Shown in pieces: positions 42,152 through 52,738 of a stretch of 64,000 bases of DNA; the first letter of the stretch is position 1; the number at the start of each line of letters is the position of its first letter. Source of the DNA: Cyclobacteriaceae bacterium (GTDB lineage Bacteria; Bacteroidota; Bacteroidia; Cytophagales; Cyclobacteriaceae); assembly GCA_019638255.1 (NCBI GenBank), contig JAHBUD010000002.1:352092-416091 (forward strand). Direction: 5' to 3'. Made by a program: the position numbers and the translations under genes. The notes under the pieces were generated by a model. It was not told where the DNA came from. It saw nothing but the letters and a program-made list of their open reading frames with translations, and made no database searches.

Positions 42152-42790
42152 ATCTTTAAATAAAGATTGAACGATTATCTCCGCTGCTACCGTGCTCCCG
42201 ACAAGTGAAGGATGGAAGCCATCTGGGCTGTAATAGCCAAAATCACCTGTACGGTCAAAATACTCCTTCCATTCTTTACCAACGGGGCAAAGAATAGAAT
42301 TGGTTATCGTAGCAGCGTTGGTATAGTTTCGAATCACACCATCAAACATGTGGTAGTTTTGTTTGGCAGGCCATACCATAAAATAAGCAAGAGTTACCTC
42401 ATGCTTTTTACAGAGTGCTGACAATTTTTTTCCATAGTTAAGCAGCATTTGCTTTCCTTCAGCTTGTGATGACGGACCTTGCTGTATAACAACAAAGTCG
42501 AACTGGCCGGAGGCAATTAACTTCTGCATTTGTCCGTTTTTCCAATGATCATCAAGGGCTACATTTGGAGATGCGAGCATTTGAGCTTTTACTGCGTACC
42601 CAGCCCGTTTTGCTTCCGCAACTACCAACGATGGCAAATCATTCGAATACGTTAAGCTATTGCCTACAAAGAGAATCTGAATAACAGTTCCTTTTTGTTG
42701 CCATCCATTCGGTAGTTTACTAGAACTATTGGTTAGATCGTACTGAACTAATCCCAAAAGCAGAACTACTTGAAATAAGACTTTAAGCAT
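42131..42790 (-). CDS. SGNH/GDSL-like hydrolase
   Basis: Exported hydrolase of 219 residues with an N-terminal hydrophobic segment. Block I is FVGNSLTYSND with the nucleophile Ser45; a Gly/Asn region includes VVIQQGPSSQAEG; block V is SPDGFHPSLVGS with the catalytic Asp and His. Family members de-acylate polysaccharides, lipids or glycans. It lies alone between DUF2911 and the SusCD locus. Substrate unknown. The following intergenic stretch to 43049 (259 nt) shows no feature I can name. Confidence 0.83.
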   Translation of the reverse strand: MLKVLFQVVLLLGLVQYDLTNSSSKLPNGWQQKGTVIQILFVGNSLTYSNDLPSLVVAEAKRAGYAVKAQMLASPNVALDDHWKNGQMQKLIASGQFDFVVIQQGPSSQAEGKQMLLNYGKKLSALCKKHEVTLAYFMVWPAKQNYHMFDGVIRNYTNAATITNSILCPVGKEWKEYFDRTGDFGYYSPDGFHPSLVGSTVAAEIIVQSLFKDKAATAK

Positions 42791-43049
42791 ACATCGTTAA
42801 AGTATCCAATAAAAAATAATAGCTGTCATGGAGAGGTTAAAACCTGCGTGACAGATAATAGTTCCAGAAATGGATCCGCTTTGCTCTTTGCAAAATTTTT
42901 TCACCATCATAGTTTTATATTTTTTTCATAGACACACCATTCACGGGTTAGGTTGTAGCGTTAGAGATATCAGGATGAAGATAAGGAGCTGCTCCGATAT
43001 TACTATCGGTAATCAGTAACATTGGAACAGTCCTTGTTACCAAACACAG

Positions 43050-43595
43050 TTAATCAACATCCTCAATATTAATAGTTGCCGTTCTTAAATAGATTGTTCC
43101 TCCTTCAGCACCTCTTCCTACACTGAATTCCTTACCATCAGCATTCACTGCGCTTACCAGTGTAATTACTAACGTTTTGTCGCCATCCGCCACACCATCT
43201 GTTAAGGCTTGAACACCCAGGTTAACAAAATCAAAATCATTCACCCCGTCTGGGTCAGTTTTTCTTTTAAGCAGAATAGTTCCTCCGGCTGCCGTTGCAC
43301 TTCCCCCGGGTGTTACAACGCTAAAGTCGGTGCCAAAAACTGCCGAGCCACTAAAGCTGTAAGTAACTGTAATATCAGAAAGGGTTCCGGTAGCACACTC
43401 TATTCGTAAATTCTGAACAGCCGTTGTGCTCTCTGAAATATTTCTTACGATGGGCGTTACCGTTCCTCCGGCATTGGCAAATGCGACATAACTGCCAATC
43501 GGCTTAATATCGAAGCCCAAATCACCAAGCTCAAAATCAGTACACGAAGTGAGCACGGTGGCCATTATTAAAATAATCAATACTATCTTTTTCAT
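43050..43595 (-). CDS. Lipoprotein with Calx-beta-like domain, third gene of a Sus locus
   Basis: A 181-residue lipoprotein (lipobox TVLTSC, Cys17). The mature part is beta-rich: ESTTAVQNLRIECATGTLSD, YSFSGSAVFGTDFSVV and GDKTLVITLVSAVNADGK, which resembles Calx-beta or DUF4843/DUF1735-like surface domains of Sus operons. It follows the SusD gene by 12 nt on the same strand, so it is part of the same outer-membrane uptake unit and probably helps bind the substrate at the surface. Ligand unknown. Confidence 0.72.
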   Translation of the reverse strand: MKKIVLIILIMATVLTSCTDFELGDLGFDIKPIGSYVAFANAGGTVTPIVRNISESTTAVQNLRIECATGTLSDITVTYSFSGSAVFGTDFSVVTPGGSATAAGGTILLKRKTDPDGVNDFDFVNLGVQALTDGVADGDKTLVITLVSAVNADGKEFSVGRGAEGGTIYLRTATINIEDVD

Positions 43596-43607
43596 CTTTT
43601 TTGCGTT

Positions 43608-45047
43608 TTAATTTTCAAACCACATAGGTAAATCGGTACTTGGCTGCACCGGGTTATTTGGATTAGCAGCAACCTCAGTCGGTGACCATTGAAGCCGTTT
43701 TAGCATGGTTGCTATGTCCGATCCTGGTGCCGCCTGAATATCAGGTATCTTCGTTCTTCTAACATGATTCCATCCTTCTATGGGCCTCCAAAACGTTTCC
43801 AGGTATTGTTGTTCGCCAATTCGCTGCACTTGTTCAGCCGGAGTGAGTGTATTTAAATCTGTCAGGCTGGTTACAAAATTTGTGATTTGTGCTTGGGTAA
43901 GGGTTTGAAGTGCCCCAGGAATAGTCTGTCCCCAAAATTCTAGTGTTTGTGTTACCCCCAATCGATATAGCGCATTTACATCACCTGCAAGCACACCTTT
44001 CGCAGCCAGTTCGGCTCGGTACAAGGTAATTTCGGCCGGAAGCATCCAGACATCCGGTAAACTTCCACGAATCAGGTTATCCGAATATCTTGCTTTTGTA
44101 TTGTTTGGGAATACTCCGATTGGTTGAGCTTCATATCCGCCATTTGTACCATCAATACAATAGAGCTGCAAACGCGGATCACCCTCCAACAGTTCGCGTA
44201 TAACCGGTGAAGGCCCAAAATAATTTGTTGTTTCATTTGAACCCGTACCAAATGCTGTTACAATCAACTTCCATGCATTAACATTTCCTGCAGTGCCGGA
44301 GTACCGCAACATAGCAACCTGCCCATTGGTTTCTACAACAGGCTGACTTAACGCTGTAATAATCTTACTATCCACAGATGTATCCCTATTCCTTATCATC
44401 ATTAGAATTCGGATTTTCAACGAATTGGCATAGCGTTTCCAGTTAGCCATATTTCCGCCATAGATTAAATCACCCTGAGAAACATTAAAAGTGCCTGTAG
44501 CCGGAGTATTGTCGATTAAGGTTATCGCCTCATCGAGCATATCAACCAAACCATTTAATACAACTTCCTGACTGTCAAACTCAGGCTGCGGAAAGGCACT
44601 TGCGTTTAGGGCTTGTGTAAAAGGAATATTCTCCCAGCAACTGGTGGCATCGAAAAAAGCCAATGCCTTTAAAATAAGGGCTATGGCTGTTACATTATTG
44701 TTAGTTGCACCTGCTGCCCTTGCATCACTTTCTACTAATGTTAAATTCGAAAGTGCCTGATTGTACAACATGCCCCAATAGTTACCGGATAAAAATCCAC
44801 CAGCTGTATTACCACCTGTTTTGGGACTATTAAATGTGTTGGAAAAAAACTGATACACATCGTGCATTCGTGTACCCAATTCAGTTGTTTTTCGGTTGCT
44901 ATACTGAACGATGACAAAGGGAAGAACAGCGTTCGGATCTGCCTTTGAGGCCGATAGCGGATTAGTATTGATATCCAACTGATCGCTGCATGAAATCGGC
45001 ATTAACAAACTTGCTATTGCCGGTATAAAAAATAGTAGTCTTTTCAT
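43608..45047 (-). CDS. SusD/RagB-like lipoprotein
   Basis: Surface substrate-binding lipoprotein of 479 residues with lipobox LLMPISC (Cys20). The N-terminal part LDINTNPLSASKADPNAVLP and the TPR-rich helical core (WGMLYNQALSNLTLVESDAR, YGGNMANWKRYANSLKIRI) match the SusD_2 (RagB/SusD-like) group. C-terminal motif: QQYLETFWRPIEGWNHVRRT. It caps the SusC channel encoded 18 nt upstream. Such pairs take up oligosaccharides or peptides; no glycoside hydrolase or peptidase gene nearby tells which. Confidence 0.92.
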   Translation of the reverse strand: MKRLLFFIPAIASLLMPISCSDQLDINTNPLSASKADPNAVLPFVIVQYSNRKTTELGTRMHDVYQFFSNTFNSPKTGGNTAGGFLSGNYWGMLYNQALSNLTLVESDARAAGATNNNVTAIALILKALAFFDATSCWENIPFTQALNASAFPQPEFDSQEVVLNGLVDMLDEAITLIDNTPATGTFNVSQGDLIYGGNMANWKRYANSLKIRILMMIRNRDTSVDSKIITALSQPVVETNGQVAMLRYSGTAGNVNAWKLIVTAFGTGSNETTNYFGPSPVIRELLEGDPRLQLYCIDGTNGGYEAQPIGVFPNNTKARYSDNLIRGSLPDVWMLPAEITLYRAELAAKGVLAGDVNALYRLGVTQTLEFWGQTIPGALQTLTQAQITNFVTSLTDLNTLTPAEQVQRIGEQQYLETFWRPIEGWNHVRRTKIPDIQAAPGSDIATMLKRLQWSPTEVAANPNNPVQPSTDLPMWFEN

Positions 45048-45065
45048 TTGTATGATTGATTACCG

Positions 45066-48000
45066 TTAAAATGTAAGTCTGAGATTAAAACCTATACTAC
45101 GTGTGGAGGGTACAGTGTTTCGTTCAACACCAAAACCATCTGCACCTGCGCCAAACAAGGTTGCCTCCGGATCAATGTGTGGTACTTTGGAATAAAGCAA
45201 GGCAATATTTCGACCCTCAACACCAACCTGAAGTGAATTGATAAAACCGTTCCCTAACAGACTGCGTGGAAAAGAGTATGAAATTCCTATTTCCCGTAAC
45301 TTCACAAACGAAGCATCGAATACGTGAGCTTCAGGAGAGCCACCCGGATTTATATTTGTCCAGAAAGTCTGAGTACTTCTCACCGGAATATCATTGTCGC
45401 GTACACTGCCATCTTGATTGAGTAGTACACCACTTGAAATGATATAGGAGCCCTCACGGTTATAAGCAGTCTCCACACCTCCACCACCTGTCCACATACC
45501 TAACGTTGTTGCCGAACTCAGCAATCCTCCACTTCGCCAGTCAATGGTGGTTGACAGCATAAAGTTTTTAAATGTGAAATTGTTGATGAAACCCATAGTA
45601 AAGTCAGGAAGAACTGAACCAAAAGTTTTCAATGGACCTGCTTGAGGCAAGCCGGTATCAGGATTTATAATTAATCTACCGGTTTCGGTATGACGTAAAT
45701 ATGAATTTCCGAAGAGCTGATATTCCTGACCAGGAATGGCCACCACCTGTATATTGTTAAACTCACTGGCAATTAAAATTCTGTCAACACCCGGCATCAG
45801 TGTCTTCACTTTTGAATCCGTCTGTGTATAGTTGATGATTGAGTTCCACTGGAAATTTCCCTGATCAATAACCCTGGCATCCAATGAGATTTCTACACCT
45901 GAGGTAACAATTTCGCCTGCATTAATCCGCTTAAATCCAAAACCGGATGAAGGTGGAATAGGCGCAGCTATAATTTGGTTTCGGTTGTTCGAACTGAAGT
46001 AAGCTACATCAAGGGTAAATCGGCTTTTAAAAAATTGCAACTCAGCGCCAAATTCAATAGTGGTTTGCTTCTCGGGTTGAAGATTTTCAGGTGGTATTAC
46101 ATTATTCGCCTGAAATCCCAGTCGGCCATCAAATGGAAAATTTTGATTAAGGCCATATTGACCTCCTGCTTGAGCAACCGGAAAATATTGAAATAGCAGT
46201 TGGTATGGCCCAGTGTCATTTCCTACCTGAGCGGCACTCGCCCTTAACTTTGCATAATTTAAAGTAGTATTGTCCATGCCAAGCGCATCGGTAAGCACTA
46301 CAGCCAGACTGGCTGAAGGATAGAAATAGGAACGATTGTCCTTCGGCAATGTTGATGACCAGTCATTTCTTCCGGTTAGCGTTAGCGTTGCCCAATCTTT
46401 ATACCCAAGTACTGCCTCACCAAAAGCCCCAAAGAGCACTTGCTCAGCAAAAGCACGAGTGGGGGTATTTACTGTTGCGTTTGATGGATTGAATAATTCC
46501 GGAATGCTTAAATTCTGCGAAAAAAGTGTTTCTGATTTAAAGCCACGCTTATTGTAATTATATCCTCCCAGTAATTTGAGGGTAAAATCAGAACCAAGTT
46601 GCTTAAAATAAGTACCAATCACATCCACATTAAATTGTGTACGATTAATACCATCAATCAAAAAATCGCCTGTAGCCCTGGAGCGTGTACCCACACGATT
46701 CGTCAGGAGCCGGTCATCCATATCATAATCATAGCCAATTCTGGCAGTGAAATTCAATTCAGAAATTGGGCTAAACGTAGTTTCGAAATTTCCGATAAAA
46801 CGTTCATCATTGCGCTCATTACGGTTTTCATGCTGCAGCCAAAACGGATTATTATCAGTGTTCCCTGAAGTATTTATCTGATTTCCGTTTGCGTCAATCC
46901 AGGGTTTGTAATTTTTATAGTTGGTTGACCGAACGAAACTATTTAAACCCCAAATGTTTGGATCATTTGCACCAGCCACTCCGGTGCCTTGCGACTTAGT
47001 ATTGATGTATTGAATTCCAATTCGGGTTTTGAATTTTTCTGAATGCTTCATGCCCGCATTAAAACCGAGTGTAATACGATTCAGCTCGGCATTAGGTAAA
47101 ATACCCGTTTGATTTAATGATGAAACACTAAGCCTGTAGTCACCTCGATCGCTGGCATCGGAAACAGAAAAATTATTGATCAATGTTTTTCCCTGGCGAT
47201 AAAAATCATTAAAGTTTTTTGGGTATGCCGCCAAGGGTACAGAATCCCCCGTTATGGATTCAGTTATGTATTGACCTACAATTCTTGGACCCCAGTTATT
47301 GAAAATGGCTGAAGAATCGTACTTAAAATTCTGTCCCCCGGCATATTCATTCTGATAGTCCGGCACCCTGAATAAATTATCAAAACGCAGTGATGAATTG
47401 AACGTAACGGTTGGCTTACCTCCCTTTCCTGTTTTACCCTTCTTGGTAGTAACCAGGATAACACCTGCCGCAGCCCGAGATCCGTAAAGTGCTGTAGCTG
47501 CAGCGCCTTTCAACACATTGATGGCTTCTACATCATCAGGATTAATAACAGATGCTCCGTTAGCAAAATCCCGGTTACCACTAATTCGGTTGTTCTGAGC
47601 ACTGGTGTTATCGTGTGCATCATTGATGGGAACTCCATCCACTACCCACAACGGATTATTTCTTCCACTTAAAGAAGTAATACCCCGTACCACAATTTTT
47701 GATGAGCCCCCCAGGTTACCAGAACTTTGTGTAATGGTAACACCTGTAATTTTTCCTTGCAGCGCATTAAGAATGTTACTTTCACGCGCCACTACCAGAT
47801 CTTCCGACTTCACACCGGATACGGCATACCCAAGCTCCCGCGATTGTTTTTCAACACCCAGCGCAGTTATTACTACTTCTGACAATTGAGTGACATCGGC
47901 ATTTAAGGAAACATCAATCATGGACCTTGACCCCACCTGAACTTCTTCGGTTTTCATTCCAATAAATGAAAACACGAGTACACCCGTTGAAGGAGACTGA

Positions 48001-48185
48001 ATGCGATACCTGCCATCTGCATCCGTCACCGTTCCATTGGCCGTACCCTTTACGGTAACATTAACACCCGGCAACGCAGTGCCATCGTCAACCGATGTAA
48101 CCCTGCCGCTTACCGCGATATCCTGCCCCTGTGCATGTGCTGCAACGAAGGCAATAAAAATAAAAATTGGTAGAACCTGCTTCAT
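45066..48185 (-). CDS. SusC/RagA-type TonB-linked outer-membrane protein
   Basis: Outer-membrane importer of 1039 residues. Signal peptide to about residue 20, carboxypeptidase-regulatory-like domain at 24-110 (ALPGVNVTVKGTANGTVTDA, FSFIGMKTEEV), TonB box near LSEVVITALGVEKQSRELGY, plug with LNALQGKITGVTI, PLWVVDGVPIND and ALYGSRAAAGVILVTTKKGK, then the long barrel to NLRLTF. It forms the channel capped by the SusD protein. It lies downstream of a two-component system that probably controls it. Cargo class cannot be read from sequence. Confidence 0.94.
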   Translation of the reverse strand: MKQVLPIFIFIAFVAAHAQGQDIAVSGRVTSVDDGTALPGVNVTVKGTANGTVTDADGRYRIQSPSTGVLVFSFIGMKTEEVQVGSRSMIDVSLNADVTQLSEVVITALGVEKQSRELGYAVSGVKSEDLVVARESNILNALQGKITGVTITQSSGNLGGSSKIVVRGITSLSGRNNPLWVVDGVPINDAHDNTSAQNNRISGNRDFANGASVINPDDVEAINVLKGAAATALYGSRAAAGVILVTTKKGKTGKGGKPTVTFNSSLRFDNLFRVPDYQNEYAGGQNFKYDSSAIFNNWGPRIVGQYITESITGDSVPLAAYPKNFNDFYRQGKTLINNFSVSDASDRGDYRLSVSSLNQTGILPNAELNRITLGFNAGMKHSEKFKTRIGIQYINTKSQGTGVAGANDPNIWGLNSFVRSTNYKNYKPWIDANGNQINTSGNTDNNPFWLQHENRNERNDERFIGNFETTFSPISELNFTARIGYDYDMDDRLLTNRVGTRSRATGDFLIDGINRTQFNVDVIGTYFKQLGSDFTLKLLGGYNYNKRGFKSETLFSQNLSIPELFNPSNATVNTPTRAFAEQVLFGAFGEAVLGYKDWATLTLTGRNDWSSTLPKDNRSYFYPSASLAVVLTDALGMDNTTLNYAKLRASAAQVGNDTGPYQLLFQYFPVAQAGGQYGLNQNFPFDGRLGFQANNVIPPENLQPEKQTTIEFGAELQFFKSRFTLDVAYFSSNNRNQIIAAPIPPSSGFGFKRINAGEIVTSGVEISLDARVIDQGNFQWNSIINYTQTDSKVKTLMPGVDRILIASEFNNIQVVAIPGQEYQLFGNSYLRHTETGRLIINPDTGLPQAGPLKTFGSVLPDFTMGFINNFTFKNFMLSTTIDWRSGGLLSSATTLGMWTGGGGVETAYNREGSYIISSGVLLNQDGSVRDNDIPVRSTQTFWTNINPGGSPEAHVFDASFVKLREIGISYSFPRSLLGNGFINSLQVGVEGRNIALLYSKVPHIDPEATLFGAGADGFGVERNTVPSTRSIGFNLRLTF

Positions 48186-48550
48186 ACATCTTATTTAGTT
48201 TATTAATTGAACTCCATTGTTCTGCTTTTCAGAAAATGTTACATCAAAACTGAGGAAGATGAAGCGCAAAAGAATGACCCAGAATGGGGGCTTATTACTG
48301 GTATTGTATACCACATCTTTAGGTATGGAAATAAATCAGGTTCCTTATCTAAAAAGAATCGGTCATGAAAGAAACAAGAAGGGATAAAATAGCGAAAGCC
48401 CCTCGTCCAGGGGCCTTCTCAAATCCATAGCAGAATTATCATTAACCTAAACTTATGAAGAGCTTCTACTAATGTCAGTGGATTCTGGTTCAAAGAAACC
48501 GTACGCACATCACTTTAACGTCACCCACATGGTATGATTTTATTACGTTA
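48186..48550 (-). promoter_or_regulatory. Intergenic region between the regulator and susC
   Basis: A short hairpin GCCCC (48398-48402) / GGGGC (48410-48414) may end transcription of the two-component genes, but it has no U-tract. The susC promoter must lie between it and 48185; I cannot point to a convincing TAnnTTTG box. The rest holds nothing recognisable. Confidence 0.3.
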
Positions 48551-49183
48551 TCAAATTAATTTTTCCTGACTTGCTTTGGCCAATGCCTCAGCTTTTGAAT
48601 TAACCTGCAATTTGGAATAGATATTCTTTATGTGTGTTTTCGAAGTTTCCTTTGAGATAAATAGTTCCTCCGAAATTTGGGTGTATGTTTTACCCTCCGA
48701 AATCAACTGCAAAATCTCCGTCTCTCTTCGCGTTAAGGGTGAATTAGGGTTTACATGAAAATTGTCGATCACCATCCGGGCAATACGACTACTCATAGGG
48801 GCTCCTCCTCTACTAATTTCTTCAAGCGCTGTTAACAATTCTATATAATTGGAGCTTTTGGTAATATATCCGGAGGCACCAGCCTTTAAGGCCTCAAACA
48901 CAAGGTCACTATCCTCATAAACAGTAACCATAATCACCTCTGCTGAAGGATATTTCTCTTTAATACTACGTGCCCCCTTAATACCATTTATTCCAGGCAA
49001 TTCAATATCCATTAACACAATCTCAGGTTTGTCATGATTAAGCGCTGCAATCGCCTTTTCACAATTCCCATAAGCATTTATTACCATAAATTTTGGCGAA
49101 CTGTTTACGATCAGGGTAAAGCTGTTTCGGATTTCCTCATCATCCTCAACAATAACAACTCTCTTTTTAAAGGCGATTGCCAT
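48551..49183 (-). CDS. NarL/LuxR-type response regulator
   Basis: Response regulator of 210 residues. Receiver: VEDDEEIRNSF, phospho-acceptor Asp in VLMDIELPGINGI, conserved MVTVYEDSDLVFEALKAGAS and GYITKS. C-terminal LuxR-type helix-turn-helix: LTRRETEILQLISEGKTYTQ, then SEELFISKETSKTHIKNIYS. It overlaps the kinase gene by 17 nt and is the only other gene of that operon. It probably activates the susC-susD operon downstream on the same strand. Confidence 0.93.
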   Translation of the reverse strand: MAIAFKKRVVIVEDDEEIRNSFTLIVNSSPKFMVINAYGNCEKAIAALNHDKPEIVLMDIELPGINGIKGARSIKEKYPSAEVIMVTVYEDSDLVFEALKAGASGYITKSSNYIELLTALEEISRGGAPMSSRIARMVIDNFHVNPNSPLTRRETEILQLISEGKTYTQISEELFISKETSKTHIKNIYSKLQVNSKAEALAKASQEKLI

Positions 49184-52088
49184 GATATTGTTTGTTTAAA
49201 TTAATTGTTAGCTCAACTTTGGTACCGGTATCACTGCTGGTAATTGTAACGTTACCATTCAGTCTCTTTACCCTATCCTGCATATTTCGAATACCGCTTT
49301 TGTTAACGGTTGCCTCATTGAAGCCAACGCCATCATCTTCAAAAACAAAGTTTACCTGGCCGGATTCATACGCTAAAACCAATTTTACATTCTTGGCTCC
49401 CGAATGCTTAAACGCGTTGGTCATGGCTTCTTTAAACAATAAACTGATCTGCCGGCTATAGCCATACGGTAGTTTTATTTTTTGCTTCACAGAATTGAAT
49501 GCTCTGAAGCGAATGTCCTTCTCTTCGAACATCTTTTCAGCAAAATCGCGCAGATGAAGAAACAACATAGAAAGTTCATCACTTTCTGGATTGATTGACC
49601 AGATAAAATCACGTGTGCCTGAATATAAATACTTAGCGGACAACTCAACTTTGGTATACAAATCTTCAGTTTTTACGCGATTACCATTTAACCGAAGCAA
49701 ACTCACATAATTTATGATCCGCGTTAACTGATTGCCCATGTCGTCATGAAAATCACGTGCTATCTCTTTTCGAATAGACTCCTGCTCTTTTTCACGGATC
49801 TTTTGCATTAATTCAAATCGACTTACACGCACCCTTACTCGCCAATAAAACATAAAAGCAATCATGCTGCCAACCAATAATGCACCACCTATCATAAAGG
49901 TTGTAGTTTTATAAAAAGGGGCCCGAATACTAAATGGATACTGTACACCTTCATTACTCCATCCACCATTAGGATCTGTAGAGACTACTTTAAAAGTGTA
50001 ATCACCGGGAGGAAGATTGCTATACGTAACTTGCCCGGTGCTTGTTGGTTGTGACCATTTATTATCAAATCCTTCAAGGAGATATTTGAATTGAATGGAT
50101 TGTGGATTTCGTTTGTCAACGCGGTTGAACTTAAAGGTAAGGTGATTCCGGTTATGGGGCAGAGACAGGTTAACCGGTATCTTATAAAATCCAGTCATAT
50201 CCTCGGCATAATCCTCTACTCCAGATTCCCCATAAAATAACTGCACATCATATAAATGCAACGGTGAACCTATTACGTGATCTTGTGGCCGATCATTGAA
50301 TCTGTACAGGCCGTCAATCAAACCAAAAAGTTTGTGTTCGTGATCAAAATAGACCGCATTCTGATTAGTTTCAACACCGGTTAGTCCATTGAAATGATTG
50401 AAATGAAAATCAGATTTAACCGCATAATGATTATCGAACAAAAAACGGGTAATACCCTTTTCACTTCCCAACCAAATAAATCCTTCATCATCGGGTTTTA
50501 TTAGATACACAAAATCAGAAGGCAACCCATCACGCGTAGTAACGACTTTTAAAAGACCACGTTTAGGACTGTAAACGCCCAATCCTGAACCAGAAGAACC
50601 AATCAACAACAACGAATCCTGATAGGAGGCAATGCTAATAATGTTTGTATTCTTAAAATCATCTAATGGATAAAACTGTATCCGGTCATTTACATGATTA
50701 ATTCCAGATTGGGATGCTACAAATAAGCTCTTATGAAAAGTGGAGTAGTGAGATGCGAAAATTACATTGTTATTCAAACCATCCTCCACAGTGAAGTGCT
50801 TGAATGAATTTCCACTATATCGATACAATCCATTTCGCATTCCAATCCACAATACTCCCGCAGAATCAAATTGAAGATTAAAAATCGATCCTCTGCCCAA
50901 ACCATCCGCTTCATTAAACCATTGAAATGTATCCTTAACAGGATCATATTTACCTAAACCGCCATAGGTTCCTATCCAAATGGTGCCATCAGAACCTTCC
51001 AACAAACTTGTTACACCATCTTTAAGTGGTTCTTCAGGGTTTGTGTACGATTTAGTTTGCGCTTCACCAATTCTGGCAAGGCCTTTAAAATAAGTACCTG
51101 CCCAAATGTTCCCTTTACGGTCTTTAAGTACTGCTAGTACAGATTTTATGTCCTTCAAATCATACTTAACAAAGTCCCTTTCGTAAAATTTATATAAGCC
51201 ATCGCCTGAAGTAGCCACCCATATATTACCCTCAATATCCTTAAGTACTGTAGTGACCAATACATCCCGTAAAACAATTTCAGCATGCCAGGACGCTTCT
51301 TTTGGCGAAATTCGCATAAGTTGATTGTTCCTTGAATACCAAAAGGTATCTGAATCATCATCATAAAACCGATAATTCCCGAAATGATTGAGCGCTAATG
51401 GATGGAGTATGTGTTTCTCTAAATCAATTTCATACAACTGACCATTAATAATCATACTGCGTTTACCCTTGTACGAGAAGAACGAAAGGGAGTTTATTTC
51501 CTCCACTGGTAATTTAATGGTATGTTCCTTCACGGCAGTGCGAACAATTAAATGGTTATTGCTAAGAAGGATGCACAGCTCATCAATCACTAACTGATGT
51601 AATCGATATATAGAATTTTCCTGGATGGGCTTATTCCAGAAATAAACTGAATCACCATAAATTTTCCCAAATGCGCCCGCTACTGAAGTAAAAAAAATAG
51701 TATCCTGCAACTCAACGATATCAGAAATTCTTCCAATCTCAAGTGAATCGGGTTTTACAAACCGCGTAAACCTTTTTCCATCAAAGCGGGTGATGCCCTG
51801 AACATGGCTCGCCCAAATGTTGTTTTTTTTATCAATAAACAGATTACCAATAACATTACTCAACAAGCCATCGCGTGTAGTGTAAACCTGGAACAATCGT
51901 CCATCAAACCTGGCCAAGCCACCACCCTGCGTACCCAACCATAAATATCCGTACGCATCTTCCACCAGGGCTTGTACCTCTGATTGTGGTAAGCCTTCAA
52001 CAGCTGAATACCGTGTTACAGAATATTGTTGGGCCGGTAGGCTACCTGCAATGAAGTATATGCAGATTATTCCAATCCAATATTTCAT
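49167..52088 (-). CDS. Reg_prop/Y_Y_Y sensor histidine kinase (HisKA_3)
   Basis: Large membrane sensor of 973 residues. Signal peptide; about fourteen Reg_prop repeats (LVEDAYGYLWLGTQGGGLAR, IEGNIWVATSGDGLYKF) form two periplasmic propellers to about residue 600; a Y_Y_Y domain near 640-710 (NLPPGDYTFKVVSTDPNGGW); one helix near 716-738; HisKA_3 with RKEIARDFHDDMGNQLTRII (phospho-acceptor His); and an HATPase domain (LFKEAMTNAFKHSGAKNVKL). It lacks the receiver and AraC domains of hybrid HTCS proteins and works with the separate NarL regulator. Such sensors detect breakdown products of the substrate taken up by the neighbouring Sus locus. Confidence 0.93.
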   Translation of the reverse strand: MKYWIGIICIYFIAGSLPAQQYSVTRYSAVEGLPQSEVQALVEDAYGYLWLGTQGGGLARFDGRLFQVYTTRDGLLSNVIGNLFIDKKNNIWASHVQGITRFDGKRFTRFVKPDSLEIGRISDIVELQDTIFFTSVAGAFGKIYGDSVYFWNKPIQENSIYRLHQLVIDELCILLSNNHLIVRTAVKEHTIKLPVEEINSLSFFSYKGKRSMIINGQLYEIDLEKHILHPLALNHFGNYRFYDDDSDTFWYSRNNQLMRISPKEASWHAEIVLRDVLVTTVLKDIEGNIWVATSGDGLYKFYERDFVKYDLKDIKSVLAVLKDRKGNIWAGTYFKGLARIGEAQTKSYTNPEEPLKDGVTSLLEGSDGTIWIGTYGGLGKYDPVKDTFQWFNEADGLGRGSIFNLQFDSAGVLWIGMRNGLYRYSGNSFKHFTVEDGLNNNVIFASHYSTFHKSLFVASQSGINHVNDRIQFYPLDDFKNTNIISIASYQDSLLLIGSSGSGLGVYSPKRGLLKVVTTRDGLPSDFVYLIKPDDEGFIWLGSEKGITRFLFDNHYAVKSDFHFNHFNGLTGVETNQNAVYFDHEHKLFGLIDGLYRFNDRPQDHVIGSPLHLYDVQLFYGESGVEDYAEDMTGFYKIPVNLSLPHNRNHLTFKFNRVDKRNPQSIQFKYLLEGFDNKWSQPTSTGQVTYSNLPPGDYTFKVVSTDPNGGWSNEGVQYPFSIRAPFYKTTTFMIGGALLVGSMIAFMFYWRVRVRVSRFELMQKIREKEQESIRKEIARDFHDDMGNQLTRIINYVSLLRLNGNRVKTEDLYTKVELSAKYLYSGTRDFIWSINPESDELSMLFLHLRDFAEKMFEEKDIRFRAFNSVKQKIKLPYGYSRQISLLFKEAMTNAFKHSGAKNVKLVLAYESGQVNFVFEDDGVGFNEATVNKSGIRNMQDRVKRLNGNVTITSSDTGTKVELTINLNKQYHGNRL

Positions 52089-52147
52089 GGCTTAAAATTA
52101 CTTGAGAGAACGCTCTTAAAAATACCCCTAATTAGGTTATTTGTATG

Positions 52148-52621
52148 TTAGCGCTTCAGCGAAACCGGGCCATCTGTTGCACTGCCGGTATCGACCACAT
52201 AACGCCAGTTGCCATCACTTTTTCGTTTCCACACCGAAACGTAATTTCCATAGAGCACCGTATCCCGCAATCCATCCGGTGTTTTAGTGTGCAATTCATA
52301 TCCACCAAAGGTGTATCCAAGGTTCCCGCTTGCTTCAGCACGCAACGGTGACCAAATCAATTTCTCATCGCCCGGTGGATTTTTGTCGTACCAGTCCATC
52401 AACGCAAATTTCCCTACTACGGGTTGCTTGCCTGGTGTGGGCTTAATCACCCTTTCATCAGCATAGTAAACAAAAGCTTCTGCTATACCTTTCTCACTGG
52501 CCATTTGGTTAAACTTTATATCGGCCTCCATTACCTCATTCTTGCGATCAGCATCTGTATTGGCTGGCTGGCACGAAATAAAACACACCGTTATACTTAA
52601 AAGCACAAGCACGATTTTCAT
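52148..52621 (-). CDS. SnoaL/DUF4440-like lipoprotein
   Basis: A 157-residue lipoprotein. The ATG at 52621 (MKIVLVLLSITVCFISC) gives a clean signal with lipobox CFISC (Cys17); the longer frame has an extra 14 residues without support. The mature domain has the cone-shaped SnoaL/NTF2-like order: helix EADIKFNQMASEKGIAEAFV, strand LGYTFGGYELHTKT and a final GNYVSVWKRKSDGNWRYVVD. DUF4440-type proteins have no single known function. It lies between the Reg_prop kinase and the divergent propeller gene, probably monocistronic. Confidence 0.8.
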   Translation of the reverse strand: MKIVLVLLSITVCFISCQPANTDADRKNEVMEADIKFNQMASEKGIAEAFVYYADERVIKPTPGKQPVVGKFALMDWYDKNPPGDEKLIWSPLRAEASGNLGYTFGGYELHTKTPDGLRDTVLYGNYVSVWKRKSDGNWRYVVDTGSATDGPVSLKR

Positions 52622-52738
52622 AGAATAACGATTTGGAGTATTGGATAAGTTAATTTGCCCCATACTGGGTGATTTTAAAATTAAACATAAACCCGACTAT
52701 TGTAAAACGAATGTAGCTAATACACCCGAATCTTGCCT

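Noticed and set aside
48398..48414. GCCCC/GGGGC hairpin as a strong terminator
   Set aside because: Stem is only 5 bp and no U-tract follows on either strand.
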